Shown: positions 23,088 through 31,862 of the stretch, piece by piece | Layout of the letters: every line of letters begins with the position of its first letter | Position numbering within the stretch: the stretch's first letter is position 1 | Assembly (NCBI GenBank): GCA_964350585.1 | Contig: CAYGKC010000002.1 | Span: 7,135 to 71,134, forward strand | From: JBAYJM01 sp964350585 | GTDB lineage: Bacteria > Patescibacteriota > Patescibacteriia > 2-01-FULL-39-33 | Reading direction: 5' to 3' | DNA length: 64,000 bases | Made by a program: the position numbers and the translations under genes | Notes under the pieces: generated by a model | The model's database searches: none | Told to the model about the DNA's origin: nothing | Seen by the model: only the letters and a program-made list of their open reading frames with translations

Positions 23088-23854
23088 TATTTTTTTTTAT
23101 TATTATTTTTCCTTTTTTAATACCTTTGGTTTACTTAATTAATTTAAGGCTTCTTTTTACTTTTCCCGATAACTGGTATTGGCTTTTAGCAATTTTATTG
23201 GCAATAAATTTGGTTTATTTTATTTTACTTTGGCTTAAAAATAAGACTAAGGCAAAAATATTAATATCACTTTACTTGTATAGTGTTTTATTTATCTCAG
23301 CCGGCATGTCTCTTATGATAGTCATGACTAACTATTTGATGATAAATATATTTTGGATTTTATGGCCTTTCTTGCTTTTGGTGTTGCTTTATGCAATACT
23401 TCACTTTGTCTATGAGACATTAAAAACTTTTTTTATTGATATAAAAAGCATTATAGCTTATGTAAATATTGCAGTAATATTTATAGTATCAGCAGTTCTT
23501 CTTAATTTAAACATTTTTATTGCTTTTCCTGCTTGGGCAGCGGTTCTAATCTTTATTCTGGTTTCTTTGATCCTAAATTTCCCTATGCTTATGTTGCATG
23601 AAAGCAGTTTAAGAAAAAATTTACTTTACATTGTTGCAATAACTCTGATAATGGCAGAAATATTTATTGTAATGTTTTATATGCCAACCGGCTTTTATGC
23701 CTTGGGCGCTTTTATGGCAATTTTGTATTATTTGCTCCTTACCTTTTTTCTGCGAGCTCTTTCGGGAAACCTAGTGCGAAAAGATATTATTAAACATGTT
23801 TCTTTTGCATCAGTTTTATTAATAATAATTTTGGCCACAAGCCAATGGATATAG
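23084..23854 (+). CDS. Polytopic membrane protein
   Basis: A 256-residue protein that is almost entirely hydrophobic, with about eight membrane helices and only short polar loops. Overall shape resembles small integral membrane proteins of unknown role. No catalytic motif seen. It is translationally coupled to the gene before (ATGA) and lies one base before the HtrA-like gene, strongly suggesting that the membrane proteins and the HtrA-like protein form one complex or pathway. Confidence 0.6.
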   Translation: MIFFFIIIFPFLIPLVYLINLRLLFTFPDNWYWLLAILLAINLVYFILLWLKNKTKAKILISLYLYSVLFISAGMSLMIVMTNYLMINIFWILWPFLLLVLLYAILHFVYETLKTFFIDIKSIIAYVNIAVIFIVSAVLLNLNIFIAFPAWAAVLIFILVSLILNFPMLMLHESSLRKNLLYIVAITLIMAEIFIVMFYMPTGFYALGAFMAILYYLLLTFFLRALSGNLVRKDIIKHVSFASVLLIIILATSQWI

Positions 23855-23855
23855 T

Positions 23856-24980
23856 ATGGAAGAAAATATTTTACCAAGCGATCAATTAGAAATTGCAAAC
23901 TCTTTAAAACCCATAAAAAAGAAAAAATTTAATTGGGGAATTATTGTTATTATTGTTATTTCAATATTCTGTGGAAGCATTTCTGGTCTTATAGCTTTAT
24001 TTCTTTTAATTTCCGGCTCAATACCTTTTCTTTCAAGTTATGACATAGATAACAGGAATGCAGAAAGAATAATAATTGATCAGCCTAGAAATGTTGTCAT
24101 ACAGCAAGATGTCCAGATTAAACAATTGGAAAATGTACTGCTTCCTGCCTTAATTAATTTGTATCCAAAGCTAAAAGCCGTTCAAGGTTATGCAGATTCT
24201 AACTTTTTGGGACAAGGAATTGTTTTAACCTCTGATGGATGGATTATTACCACGCAAAATTCAGTTAGTAATGCTTCAACTACTTATCAGGCAATAGGTT
24301 ATCAGCTAAAAGAATACGATTTTAATCCGGTTGTTACGGATAAGGCAACAAACATTGTTTTTGGAAAGATAGATGCTAAAAATTTGCCAGTTGTTGGTAT
24401 CGGCAAATCTAAGGATTTATCCTTGGGTCAAACTGTGGTTGTGGTAAGTAAAAGGAGTAAAATGGAAATTGCCAACATAGTTAAAATCGGTTATAAATTT
24501 GATACCGAAAAAGAAATAAATCAGAATTCTGACACTTTTTCAAAAAGAATTTATTTAAATATAAAATTCAATAAGGAATATAATGGCGCGATTGTCGCTA
24601 ATATGAAAGGTGAAGTAGTGGGTATTATTGTAAATGATGAAATAATTCCCGCTGATTACTTTGCAAGGACAATAAATGATGTGTTAGTTGGAAAAAAAAT
24701 AAGCAGGCCTGAATTAGGAATTAACTATAAGGATATTTCTGCTACAGAGGGTCTTCAAAAGTATGCTGAAAAAGGAGCATATGTTGTTGATGTTTTAAAA
24801 ACAAGTGATGCGTATGGAAAAATACTTGCTGGTGACATAATAAAAAAAGTAAATGATTATGAATTGAATTCTTTTATGAGCTTATCCGAAGCTATAAATA
24901 ATTTTAATACAGGAAATAAAGTAGAAATATTAATAAGCCGAGCAGGCAAGGATCAATCTTTTAATATAATTTTAAAGTAG
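23856..24980 (+). CDS. HtrA-like pseudoprotease with PDZ domain
   Basis: A 374-residue membrane-anchored protein: one transmembrane helix (about 27-58), a trypsin-like domain (about 115-265) and a PDZ domain (about 283-374, ELGINYKDI to the end). Fold-defining blocks align to HtrA/DegP (GQGIVLTSDGWIITTQNSVS; NMKGEVVGIIV; PADYFARTINDVL). All three catalytic positions are Asn: N135 for His, N166 for Asp and N243 for Ser (EYNGAIV in place of GNSGGPL). It cannot be a serine protease and is probably a binding or sensing protein. It is the last gene of the membrane cluster and is followed by a terminator. Confidence 0.8.
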   Translation: MEENILPSDQLEIANSLKPIKKKKFNWGIIVIIVISIFCGSISGLIALFLLISGSIPFLSSYDIDNRNAERIIIDQPRNVVIQQDVQIKQLENVLLPALINLYPKLKAVQGYADSNFLGQGIVLTSDGWIITTQNSVSNASTTYQAIGYQLKEYDFNPVVTDKATNIVFGKIDAKNLPVVGIGKSKDLSLGQTVVVVSKRSKMEIANIVKIGYKFDTEKEINQNSDTFSKRIYLNIKFNKEYNGAIVANMKGEVVGIIVNDEIIPADYFARTINDVLVGKKISRPELGINYKDISATEGLQKYAEKGAYVVDVLKTSDAYGKILAGDIIKKVNDYELNSFMSLSEAINNFNTGNKVEILISRAGKDQSFNIILK

Positions 24981-24990
24981 GTTTTTATAT

Positions 24991-25025
24991 AAAATATCCA
25001 CAACCTAAGGGCTGTGGATATTTAT
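24991..25025 (+). terminator. Terminator after the HtrA-like gene
   Basis: Stem AATATCCACA / TGTGGATATT with an inner pairing around CCTAAGG, T-rich 3' side. The arms resemble a DnaA box, but the inverted repeat and position after an operon favour a terminator. Confidence 0.7.
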
Positions 25026-25037
25026 ATTGACAAACAA

Positions 25038-25066
25038 TTGCAAATACTCATTTAAAGAGTTATAAA
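25038..25066 (+). promoter_or_regulatory. Promoter of the 136-residue cassette gene
   Basis: TTGCAA (25038-25043), 17-base spacer, TATAAA (25061-25066). An alternative TTGACA at 25027 lacks a -10 at proper distance. Confidence 0.55.
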
Positions 25067-25142
25067 TAATATGTAGGGTATTATAAAATTTATCTGTACA
25101 TCCATCCATTTGTCCTGATCTTACAGGCAAAGGAGGTGTCAG

Positions 25143-25553
25143 ATGGCTACTCACCAAAAGTCAAAGGGAAAGGACATTGATGCAATACTGGATGCTTTTG
25201 TCCAGCGCAGTATGCTCGATTATCACAAGTCCAATGGTTTGGCCAATATCCCGAGGTTTACCATCTGCCAATTCATTGGCTGGTGCAAAACTCAAGGACT
25301 TGATCAAGCGCAGACCCTGTGTGAACTTCAAAGGCGTTTTTGCCTAGACACAACGCTCATCAAAAAAAGGGGACAGATGAAAGTAAGCTTTGAAGACATT
25401 CCCCTTAAGAGGTTGACGCAAATCCAGGTTCAAAAACTTCTTGAAGGAGGAAGTATCTGGATTAGAACAGGTTTTTTGGACAGAAGGAAGATAAGCGGTT
25501 CTTTCTGGGTATATCGAGCAAATTACAAATCCTTGTTTTGGTGGCAAAGGTAG
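25143..25553 (+). CDS. Hypothetical cassette protein
   Basis: A 136-residue basic protein without a recognised family, rich in Gln, Leu and aromatic residues. It has no membrane segment. A very strong ribosome site (AAAGGAGGTG) precedes the ATG, and the gene has its own promoter and terminator, as with the other GC-richer cassettes at 7482, 13688 and 15967. A helical segment (residues about 40-70) and a Lys/Arg-rich middle leave nucleic-acid binding possible. The composition differs from the AT-rich neighbours, suggesting acquisition. Confidence 0.6.
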   Translation: MATHQKSKGKDIDAILDAFVQRSMLDYHKSNGLANIPRFTICQFIGWCKTQGLDQAQTLCELQRRFCLDTTLIKKRGQMKVSFEDIPLKRLTQIQVQKLLEGGSIWIRTGFLDRRKISGSFWVYRANYKSLFWWQR

Positions 25554-25560
25554 CTCCCGC

Positions 25561-25600
25561 CTCTCGGCAAACGACCAAACGTTCGTCTGCCGAGTTTTTA
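25561..25600 (+). terminator. Rho-independent terminator of the cassette
   Basis: Outer arms CTCGGCA / TGCCGAG with inner ACGA / TCGT pairing and T5 tail. Confidence 0.85.
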
Positions 25601-25700
25601 ACACGTTGTTTTTAAAGATTAAATGTTTTATAATAAAATTGGTTATTAATAGAATTAGAACCTCAAAATATAGGGGTTTTTGTCTTTTTATAGAACAATA

Positions 25701-28700
25701 ATGTCTTTTGTCCATCTTCATACTCATTCTCACTACTCCCTCTTAGACGGCTTGGGAAAAGTTGACGATTTAATAAAAAAAGCTATTGATTGCAATATGC
25801 CTGCTTTAGCTTTGACTGATCACGGGGTAATGTTTGGCGCGATTGAATTTTATAAAAAAGCAAAAAAGGCTGGGATAAAGCCTATAGTAGGCGTAGAAGC
25901 ATATGTTGCCAGAAATGGACACTTGAATAAACGTCCTAAAATTGATGAAAAGCCATATCACTTGATCTTGTTGGCTAAAAACAAAATCGGCTATCAGAAT
26001 TTAACAAGATTAACTAGTATAGCTCAATTAGATGGTTTTTATTACAAGCCAAGAATTGACTTTGAACTTTTGCAAAAATATCATGAAGGGATAATTTGCT
26101 CAACTGCTTGTTTGGGCGGAGAGCTTTCCAATCACATTTTATCTGAAAATGAAACGGCAATTTATGAAATGATTGAGAAATATAGGAATCTTTTCGGAGA
26201 AGGAAATTTTTATTTGGAAGTTCAGCATAATCCCTCAATTGATAAGCAGAAAACTGTTAATGAGAGAATTTTTAAATTATCCAAAGAACTTAACCTTCCG
26301 GTTATTGCAACAAATGACGTTCATTATATTAATACTGAAGATGATTTTGCTCAGGATGTTTTGCTTTGTATTCAAATGAAAAAGGTGCTTTCCGATCCAG
26401 ATCGAATGACTATGATGGGTGAAGATTGGTCCTTTAAAACGCCAGAAGAAATGATTGATTCCTTTCCTGGCCATCCTGAAGTTATTGAGAATACTTTAAA
26501 AATAGCAGAAGAATGTAATCTAGAACTGGAATTGGGAAAAAACATTCTGCCAAATTTTCCTTTGCCAGATAATAAAACCGCTGAATCATATCTCGAAGAA
26601 TTATGCGAAAAAGGCTTAGTGCAAAGATTTGGAGATAGTATAACCTCTGAGATAAGAGAAAGAATGGAATATGAATTATCGGTTATTGAAAAGACCGGAT
26701 ATGCGGGTTATTTTTTGATTGTTTCCGATTTTATAAACTGGGCAAAGGACAATGGCGTTGTTGTAGGTCCCGGCAGAGGCTCCGCAGCGGGAAGTCTTGT
26801 GTCATATCTAATAAAAATTACTGACATTGATCCGGTCAAATATAATTTGCTTTTTGAAAGATTTTTAAATCCGGAACGTATATCAATGCCTGATATTGAT
26901 ACTGATTTTGCCGATACCAGGCGGGACGATGTTTTAAAGTATGTGAGTGAAAAATATGGGCAAGATCATGTGGCGCAGATTATTACCTTTGGAACAATGG
27001 CTGCAAGAAATGCTATCAGGGATGTGGGTAGGGTAATGAGCTTGCCATACAGTTATTGTGATAAAGTTGCTAAATTAATTCCGGCCGGTTGCAATCTTAA
27101 TGAGGCGATTGAAACAGTGCCTGAATTTAAGGAGATATTAAATGATGAAGATGGAAAAAGGCTGATTACAATTGCTAAAAGATTGGAAGGCGTTGTTAGA
27201 CATGCTTCAACGCATGCTTGCGGAGTGGTAATTACTCCCGAAGCCGTTGATAACTATGCTCCACGGCAATATGGAAGCGGAGAATCGATCGTTGTGCAAT
27301 ATGAAGGTCATTCTGTTGAGGATTTAGGGCTTCTAAAAATGGATTTTTTAGGCTTGTCTAACCTTACCATAATAGAGCAGACTATAAACATTATTGAAAA
27401 GATACATGGAATAAAAATAAATATAGAAAAAATTCCTCTTAATGATGAGGGTGCAATAAAATTATTCCAAGAAGGAAAAACAACCGGAGTATTTCAGTTT
27501 GAAAGTTCCGGCATGAAAAGATATTTGAAACAACTTATTCCCACTGATTTGGAAGATATTATAGCAATGGTTGCATTGTATCGTCCCGGGCCAATGGAAT
27601 ATATTCCAGATTATATAGCTGGCAAGCATGGAAGAAAAAAACCTCATTATTTGCATGAAAAATTAAAACCGATTTTAGAGAAAACATATGGAGTTGCTGT
27701 GTATCAGGAGCAGCTTATGCAAATTGCCCGAGAAGTGGCGGGATTTTCATATGGTGAAGCAGATATTTTAAGGAAAGCGGTGGGAAAGAAAATTAAAGAG
27801 CTTTTGGATGCGCAAGAAGATAAAATGATAAATGGCATGGTAAAAAATGGAATAGATCCGAAAATTTCCAAAAAAATATGGGAATTCATTTTGCCTTTTG
27901 CCGCTTATGGATTTAATCGTTCTCACGCCGCCTGTTACGCTTTAATTGCTTACCAAACAGCTTATTTAAAAGCTAACTATCCTGCCGAATTCATGGCTGC
28001 TCTTTTAACAGCCGATCAGCAGAATTCGGATAGAATTGGAATTGAAGCGGAAGAATGCAGGCAAATGGGTATAGAAGTTCTGCCGCCCGATATTAATGAG
28101 AGCTTTTCTACATTTACGGTTGTTGCGCAAAGTTTAAAAGAAAATAAACCCCGTATTCGTTTTGGTATGATGGCCATAAAAGGTTTGGGAGAAAATATTA
28201 TTAAAGAAATAATAAAAGAAAGAAAAACAAACGGGCGTTTTGAAAACTTGGAGAACTTTCTTACAAGGGTAAAATCTAAAGATTTAAACAAAAGATCCTT
28301 GGATTCAATGATAAAGTCAGGTTATTTGGACAGTTTGGAAGAAAGAAATAAAATGCTTGAAAACATGGATAAGATTTTGAATTTTATTCAAGAAACCAAT
28401 AAACAAGAGATATCCGGTCAGGATAATTTGTTTATGAACATTCCTGAGATAAAAATTTCCAATTTAAAATTGACTGATGCTCCAAAATTGGATAAAAAAC
28501 AAAAGCTAAGCTGGGAGAAAGAATTTCTTGGCCTTTATGTTTCAGAACATCCAATGCATGAGATGTCACAGCTGATGCAAAACTTTGTAACTGACTGTTC
28601 AAGATTAAAAAATTGCGTATCCGGCTCACAAGTGCGAGTAGGCGGGATAATTACACTGGTCAAAAAAATACTTACCAAAAAGAATCAGACTATGTTATTT

Positions 28701-29183
28701 GTAAAACTTGAAGACGGCATAGGTGATGTAGAAATTCTGGTTTTTCCAAGGGTTTTGGAACAGAATCAGCAGGTTTGGCAAGTTGATAACATTATAGTTT
28801 GTGGTGGAACAATTTCAGATAAGGATGATGAAGTAAAAATTTTATGTGAAAGGGCTATGATTTTAACAAAGGAAAATATGAGAGATGTTTTTAATACTTT
28901 TTTATTGGCAGTTTCTGACGGCAGAAAAAACTATTATGCAAAGAAAAAAGATATTGACACTGAAGGGGTGAAAATGTCCATTTCTTTGAATTATCCCTTA
29001 GACATTGATCTTTCAAAAAAATTGATGTCAATTATATCTGAAAATCCGGGAAACAATAAAATTGAATTGCTGGTTAAAAAAGATAGTGGGATAGAAAAAA
29101 TTACAACAAATTTGCGCATTATGCAAAATGATACTTCAATTTCAAAAATAAAAGAAATTTTAGGCGACGAATCCATTGTTTAA
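25701..29183 (+). CDS. dnaE: DNA polymerase III alpha subunit
   Basis: A 1160-residue replicative polymerase of the DnaE type, from the ATG at 25701 (an upstream in-frame TTG at 25680 is rejected because the family starts just before FVHLHTHSHYS). The PHP domain keeps its metal ligands (HLHTHS at 5-10; LTDHGVMFG), unlike the degenerate PHP of E. coli, so internal proofreading is possible. The palm has GPGRGSAAGSLVSY and the catalytic PDIDTDF, then finger, helix-hairpin-helix and C-terminal OB regions (VRVGGIITLVKKI, near residues 980-990). Length is typical. It is monocistronic. Confidence 0.97.
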   Translation: MSFVHLHTHSHYSLLDGLGKVDDLIKKAIDCNMPALALTDHGVMFGAIEFYKKAKKAGIKPIVGVEAYVARNGHLNKRPKIDEKPYHLILLAKNKIGYQNLTRLTSIAQLDGFYYKPRIDFELLQKYHEGIICSTACLGGELSNHILSENETAIYEMIEKYRNLFGEGNFYLEVQHNPSIDKQKTVNERIFKLSKELNLPVIATNDVHYINTEDDFAQDVLLCIQMKKVLSDPDRMTMMGEDWSFKTPEEMIDSFPGHPEVIENTLKIAEECNLELELGKNILPNFPLPDNKTAESYLEELCEKGLVQRFGDSITSEIRERMEYELSVIEKTGYAGYFLIVSDFINWAKDNGVVVGPGRGSAAGSLVSYLIKITDIDPVKYNLLFERFLNPERISMPDIDTDFADTRRDDVLKYVSEKYGQDHVAQIITFGTMAARNAIRDVGRVMSLPYSYCDKVAKLIPAGCNLNEAIETVPEFKEILNDEDGKRLITIAKRLEGVVRHASTHACGVVITPEAVDNYAPRQYGSGESIVVQYEGHSVEDLGLLKMDFLGLSNLTIIEQTINIIEKIHGIKINIEKIPLNDEGAIKLFQEGKTTGVFQFESSGMKRYLKQLIPTDLEDIIAMVALYRPGPMEYIPDYIAGKHGRKKPHYLHEKLKPILEKTYGVAVYQEQLMQIAREVAGFSYGEADILRKAVGKKIKELLDAQEDKMINGMVKNGIDPKISKKIWEFILPFAAYGFNRSHAACYALIAYQTAYLKANYPAEFMAALLTADQQNSDRIGIEAEECRQMGIEVLPPDINESFSTFTVVAQSLKENKPRIRFGMMAIKGLGENIIKEIIKERKTNGRFENLENFLTRVKSKDLNKRSLDSMIKSGYLDSLEERNKMLENMDKILNFIQETNKQEISGQDNLFMNIPEIKISNLKLTDAPKLDKKQKLSWEKEFLGLYVSEHPMHEMSQLMQNFVTDCSRLKNCVSGSQVRVGGIITLVKKILTKKNQTMLFVKLEDGIGDVEILVFPRVLEQNQQVWQVDNIIVCGGTISDKDDEVKILCERAMILTKENMRDVFNTFLLAVSDGRKNYYAKKKDIDTEGVKMSISLNYPLDIDLSKKLMSIISENPGNNKIELLVKKDSGIEKITTNLRIMQNDTSISKIKEILGDESIV

Positions 29184-29285
29184 TGGAAAATATAGTGTTA
29201 TAATATTATTAAAGAGAATATTAATTGGCTAATTTAAGATCGGTTGCCTTTCTTGGAATAGTTAAAGTAATAAATTTAAAATATT

Positions 29286-30389
29286 ATGCCCAAAATAAAT
29301 TTATACAGAAACATTTCTATTTTTTTTATTATTTTTACAGCTATGATCCTTTGTGCTATTTTTTTGTTATTTTACAGCCAAGGAGCAATTATAGTCACCC
29401 CTGAAGAACAGGATATAAATTTGAATTTCAATGCTACTGTGGTTAGTAGCACCACTTTGGCAACAAGCAGTACGGATACAATAATCGGAAGTTTAATGAC
29501 TGAAATTGTTGAAGGAACAAAAACTATCGATGTTTTAAGTACTAGAAGTAATGATGGAAAATCTATCGGATCGGTTAAAATTGTAAATAATAGCAATAAA
29601 TCACAAAGTTTGGTCAAAACAACACAGTTACAAGCTGAAAGCGGATTGATCGTAAGGATTGATAGAGATGTTACTGTTCCGGCTGGAAAAAGTGTTGTAG
29701 TTGGAGTATATCCGGCAGATAATAACAATTTTACAGCTATAGCTCCTGGCAATTTAACAATTATTAAATTAGCAAAAAGTTTACAGCCAAGTATTTACGC
29801 CGTTGCGGAAACATCATTAGCTTATGGCCCATCAGAGGTTAAGGTTGTTGCTGAAAGTGATATTAACAGGGCCAAGCAAGATTTGGTTAAAGAGTTAGTG
29901 GAAAACGCAAGATTAAAACTTGGACTAAGTGATGGAGATGGAACAATTTCCGAAATACTTGAAGTAACAACAGATAAAAAAATAGGCGATGTTTCAGAAA
30001 AATTGCAAATGAAAATGAAAGTAAGAATTAAGTATCTTTCTTTGGATGACAATTCACTCTTGGCTTTAATTGAAGAAAAAATAAAACAATCGACTTTCGA
30101 AGGATTAAACACCGGAACTTTTGCTAAGGAATCATTAAAATATTCAATTTTAGAAGCCTCAACGCAAGAATCTCAGACTATTAAATTATCTTACAATGTA
30201 AAAGCTTATGTAGATTCCTCTAATGATTTACTAAGTACGCATCATTTTACATCTAAAACTGTCGATGAAGTAAAAGAATATTTGGCTAATTCCGGAGTAG
30301 TTAAGAAGGTTGAGATAAGTATTTCACCTTATTGGAAACAATCATTTCCCGATAAAGCAAGTAGAATTAAAGTCATAATAAATCAGTAA
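29286..30389 (+). CDS. Membrane-anchored extracytoplasmic protein, baseplate-J-like region
   Basis: A 367-residue protein with a single N-terminal transmembrane helix (about residues 10-31) and a long extracellular, beta-rich domain. Two halves can be seen: a Ser/Thr-rich N-terminal part with repeated VVSSTTLATSSTDT-type stretches, and a C-terminal part containing alternating hydrophobic strands and YVDSSNDLLSTHHFTSKTVDEVKEYLANSGVV, which resembles the baseplate J-like proteins seen in related genomes. That resemblance is weak and the function is unknown. It is probably exposed on the cell surface. Terminator at 30401. Confidence 0.55.
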   Translation: MPKINLYRNISIFFIIFTAMILCAIFLLFYSQGAIIVTPEEQDINLNFNATVVSSTTLATSSTDTIIGSLMTEIVEGTKTIDVLSTRSNDGKSIGSVKIVNNSNKSQSLVKTTQLQAESGLIVRIDRDVTVPAGKSVVVGVYPADNNNFTAIAPGNLTIIKLAKSLQPSIYAVAETSLAYGPSEVKVVAESDINRAKQDLVKELVENARLKLGLSDGDGTISEILEVTTDKKIGDVSEKLQMKMKVRIKYLSLDDNSLLALIEEKIKQSTFEGLNTGTFAKESLKYSILEASTQESQTIKLSYNVKAYVDSSNDLLSTHHFTSKTVDEVKEYLANSGVVKKVEISISPYWKQSFPDKASRIKVIINQ

Positions 30390-30400
30390 TATAAGAATAT

Positions 30401-30430
30401 CGCCGCCATTGAAAAATGGCGGTTTTTTTG
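30401..30430 (+). terminator. Terminator that also holds the miaB -35
   Basis: Stem CCGCCATT / AATGGCGG with a 4-base GAAA loop and T7 tail. The loop and its edges (TTGAAA, 30409-30414) also serve as a -35 element for miaB. Confidence 0.85.
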
Positions 30431-30437
30431 TTAAAAT
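30409..30437 (+). promoter_or_regulatory. Promoter giving a leaderless miaB mRNA
   Basis: TTGAAA (30409-30414), 17-base spacer, TAAAAT (30432-30437). Transcription would begin on the A of the miaB ATG at 30444. The -35 is nested in the upstream terminator. Confidence 0.6.
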
Positions 30438-30443
30438 CCCTTT

Positions 30444-31703
30444 ATGTCAAAAAATAATAAAAAATACTTCATTTACATTTTAGGATGCCAAATGAATCAC
30501 TCCGATGGTGAAAAGTTGGAAACTATTTTTAATGATCTGGGCTATATTAAAACGGATAGCGAAACATCAGCTGACTTAGTTGCTGTTGTTGCTTGTTCTA
30601 TTAGAAAATCGGCAGTTGACAGGGTATATGGAAAAGCGCATAATTGGCAACTGAGGCGAAAACAAGGAACTTTAAAAACTATTTTGACGGGTTGTGTCAT
30701 GGAGTCAGATAAAAAGAAGTTTGGCAATTTGTTTGACCTGCTTGTCGGCATAAAAGAAATTAATAAACTACCGGCAATGTTGTTGTTAGATAAAAAACAA
30801 ACAACTGGCATTAATGATTATTTAAACCTCCCATCGAAACACAAGTCTTCATTTCAGGCTTATATACCTATAATGACCGGTTGTAATAATTTTTGCTCTT
30901 ATTGTGTTGTGCCTTATGTTCGCGGTCGAGAAATATCACGTTTGTCAAAAGATATCATTTCCGAATGTAAATCGTTGGTAAAAAATGGATATAAAGAAAT
31001 TACTTTGCTGGGCCAAAATGTAAATTCATACAAAAGTGGAAGATACGACTTCATCTCTTTGTTAAAACAGATTGATAACATTCCCGGAGAGTGGCGGTTA
31101 AGATTTCTCACAAGTCATCCAAAGGATTTATCAAAGGAACTGATTGAAATCATTAAAACGGGAAAACATATAACCCCGCATTTGCATTTACCGCTACAAT
31201 CAGGTGACGATGATATTTTAAAAGCTATGAATCGCAAATACAGCGCTAAGAAATTTTTGAGGATTATTGCCTTAGCTAGAAAAAAAGTTCCTGAAATCAT
31301 GATTTCAACCGATATAATAGTAGGCTTTCCGGGGGAAATAAAAAAACAGTTTCAAAATACTTTGAAAGTTTTTAAAGAAGTTCAATTCCATATGGCCTAT
31401 ATTTCTGAATATTCTTCTAGGAAAAATACAAAAGCGGCAAAATTAAATGACAATGTTGCGCCTGCAGAAAAAACAAGAAGGAAAGAGACTTTAAATGAAC
31501 TGCTGAAGAAAACAGCCTTGGCGAATAATAAAAAATATATAGATAGGGAAGTAAGAGTTTTGGTTGAAAATTACAAAAATTGGAATTGCATCGGTAAGAC
31601 CGAAACATACAAGATAGTAACCTTTAAAGGCGATAAAAATTTAGTGGGAAAATTTTTTAATGTTAAAATAAATAAAGTAAGCAGTTGGGGATTATTTGCC
31701 TAG
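30444..31703 (+). CDS. miaB: tRNA-2-methylthio-N6-dimethylallyladenosine synthase
   Basis: A 419-residue methylthiotransferase: N-terminal MTTase domain with three cluster cysteines (LGCQMN, VACSIRKSA, TGCVM), radical SAM domain with CNNFCSYC (about residues 152-159) and PYVRGRE, then a TRAM-type C-terminal domain. It adds the 2-methylthio group to i6A37 of tRNAs reading U-starting codons, after MiaA has acted. Slightly short for the family (usually 430-450). The partner miaA follows about 550 bases downstream. The false scaffold gap begins right after the stop. Confidence 0.92.
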   Translation: MSKNNKKYFIYILGCQMNHSDGEKLETIFNDLGYIKTDSETSADLVAVVACSIRKSAVDRVYGKAHNWQLRRKQGTLKTILTGCVMESDKKKFGNLFDLLVGIKEINKLPAMLLLDKKQTTGINDYLNLPSKHKSSFQAYIPIMTGCNNFCSYCVVPYVRGREISRLSKDIISECKSLVKNGYKEITLLGQNVNSYKSGRYDFISLLKQIDNIPGEWRLRFLTSHPKDLSKELIEIIKTGKHITPHLHLPLQSGDDDILKAMNRKYSAKKFLRIIALARKKVPEIMISTDIIVGFPGEIKKQFQNTLKVFKEVQFHMAYISEYSSRKNTKAAKLNDNVAPAEKTRRKETLNELLKKTALANNKKYIDREVRVLVENYKNWNCIGKTETYKIVTFKGDKNLVGKFFNVKINKVSSWGLFA

Positions 31704-31862
31704 GAAANNNNNNNNNNNNNNNNNNNNNNNNNNNNNNNNNNNNNNNNNNNNNNNNNNNNNNNNNNNNNNNNNNNNNNNNNNNNNNNNNNNNNNNNNNNNN
31801 NNNNNNNTTTTTTAATGTTAAAATAAATAAAGTAAGCAGTTGGGGATTATTTGCCTAGGAAA
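31653..31862. repeat. Duplicated 55-mer flanking a false 100-N gap
   Basis: Bases 31653-31707 and 31808-31862 are identical over 55 nt, with 100 N between. This is the signature of two contigs that overlap by one assembly k-mer but were scaffolded apart. The true sequence is almost certainly continuous, with no missing DNA, and miaB ends normally. Confidence 0.95.

Noticed and set aside
25680..25700. Upstream TTG start for dnaE
   Set aside because: The family begins directly before the PHP motif, which the ATG at 25701 provides.
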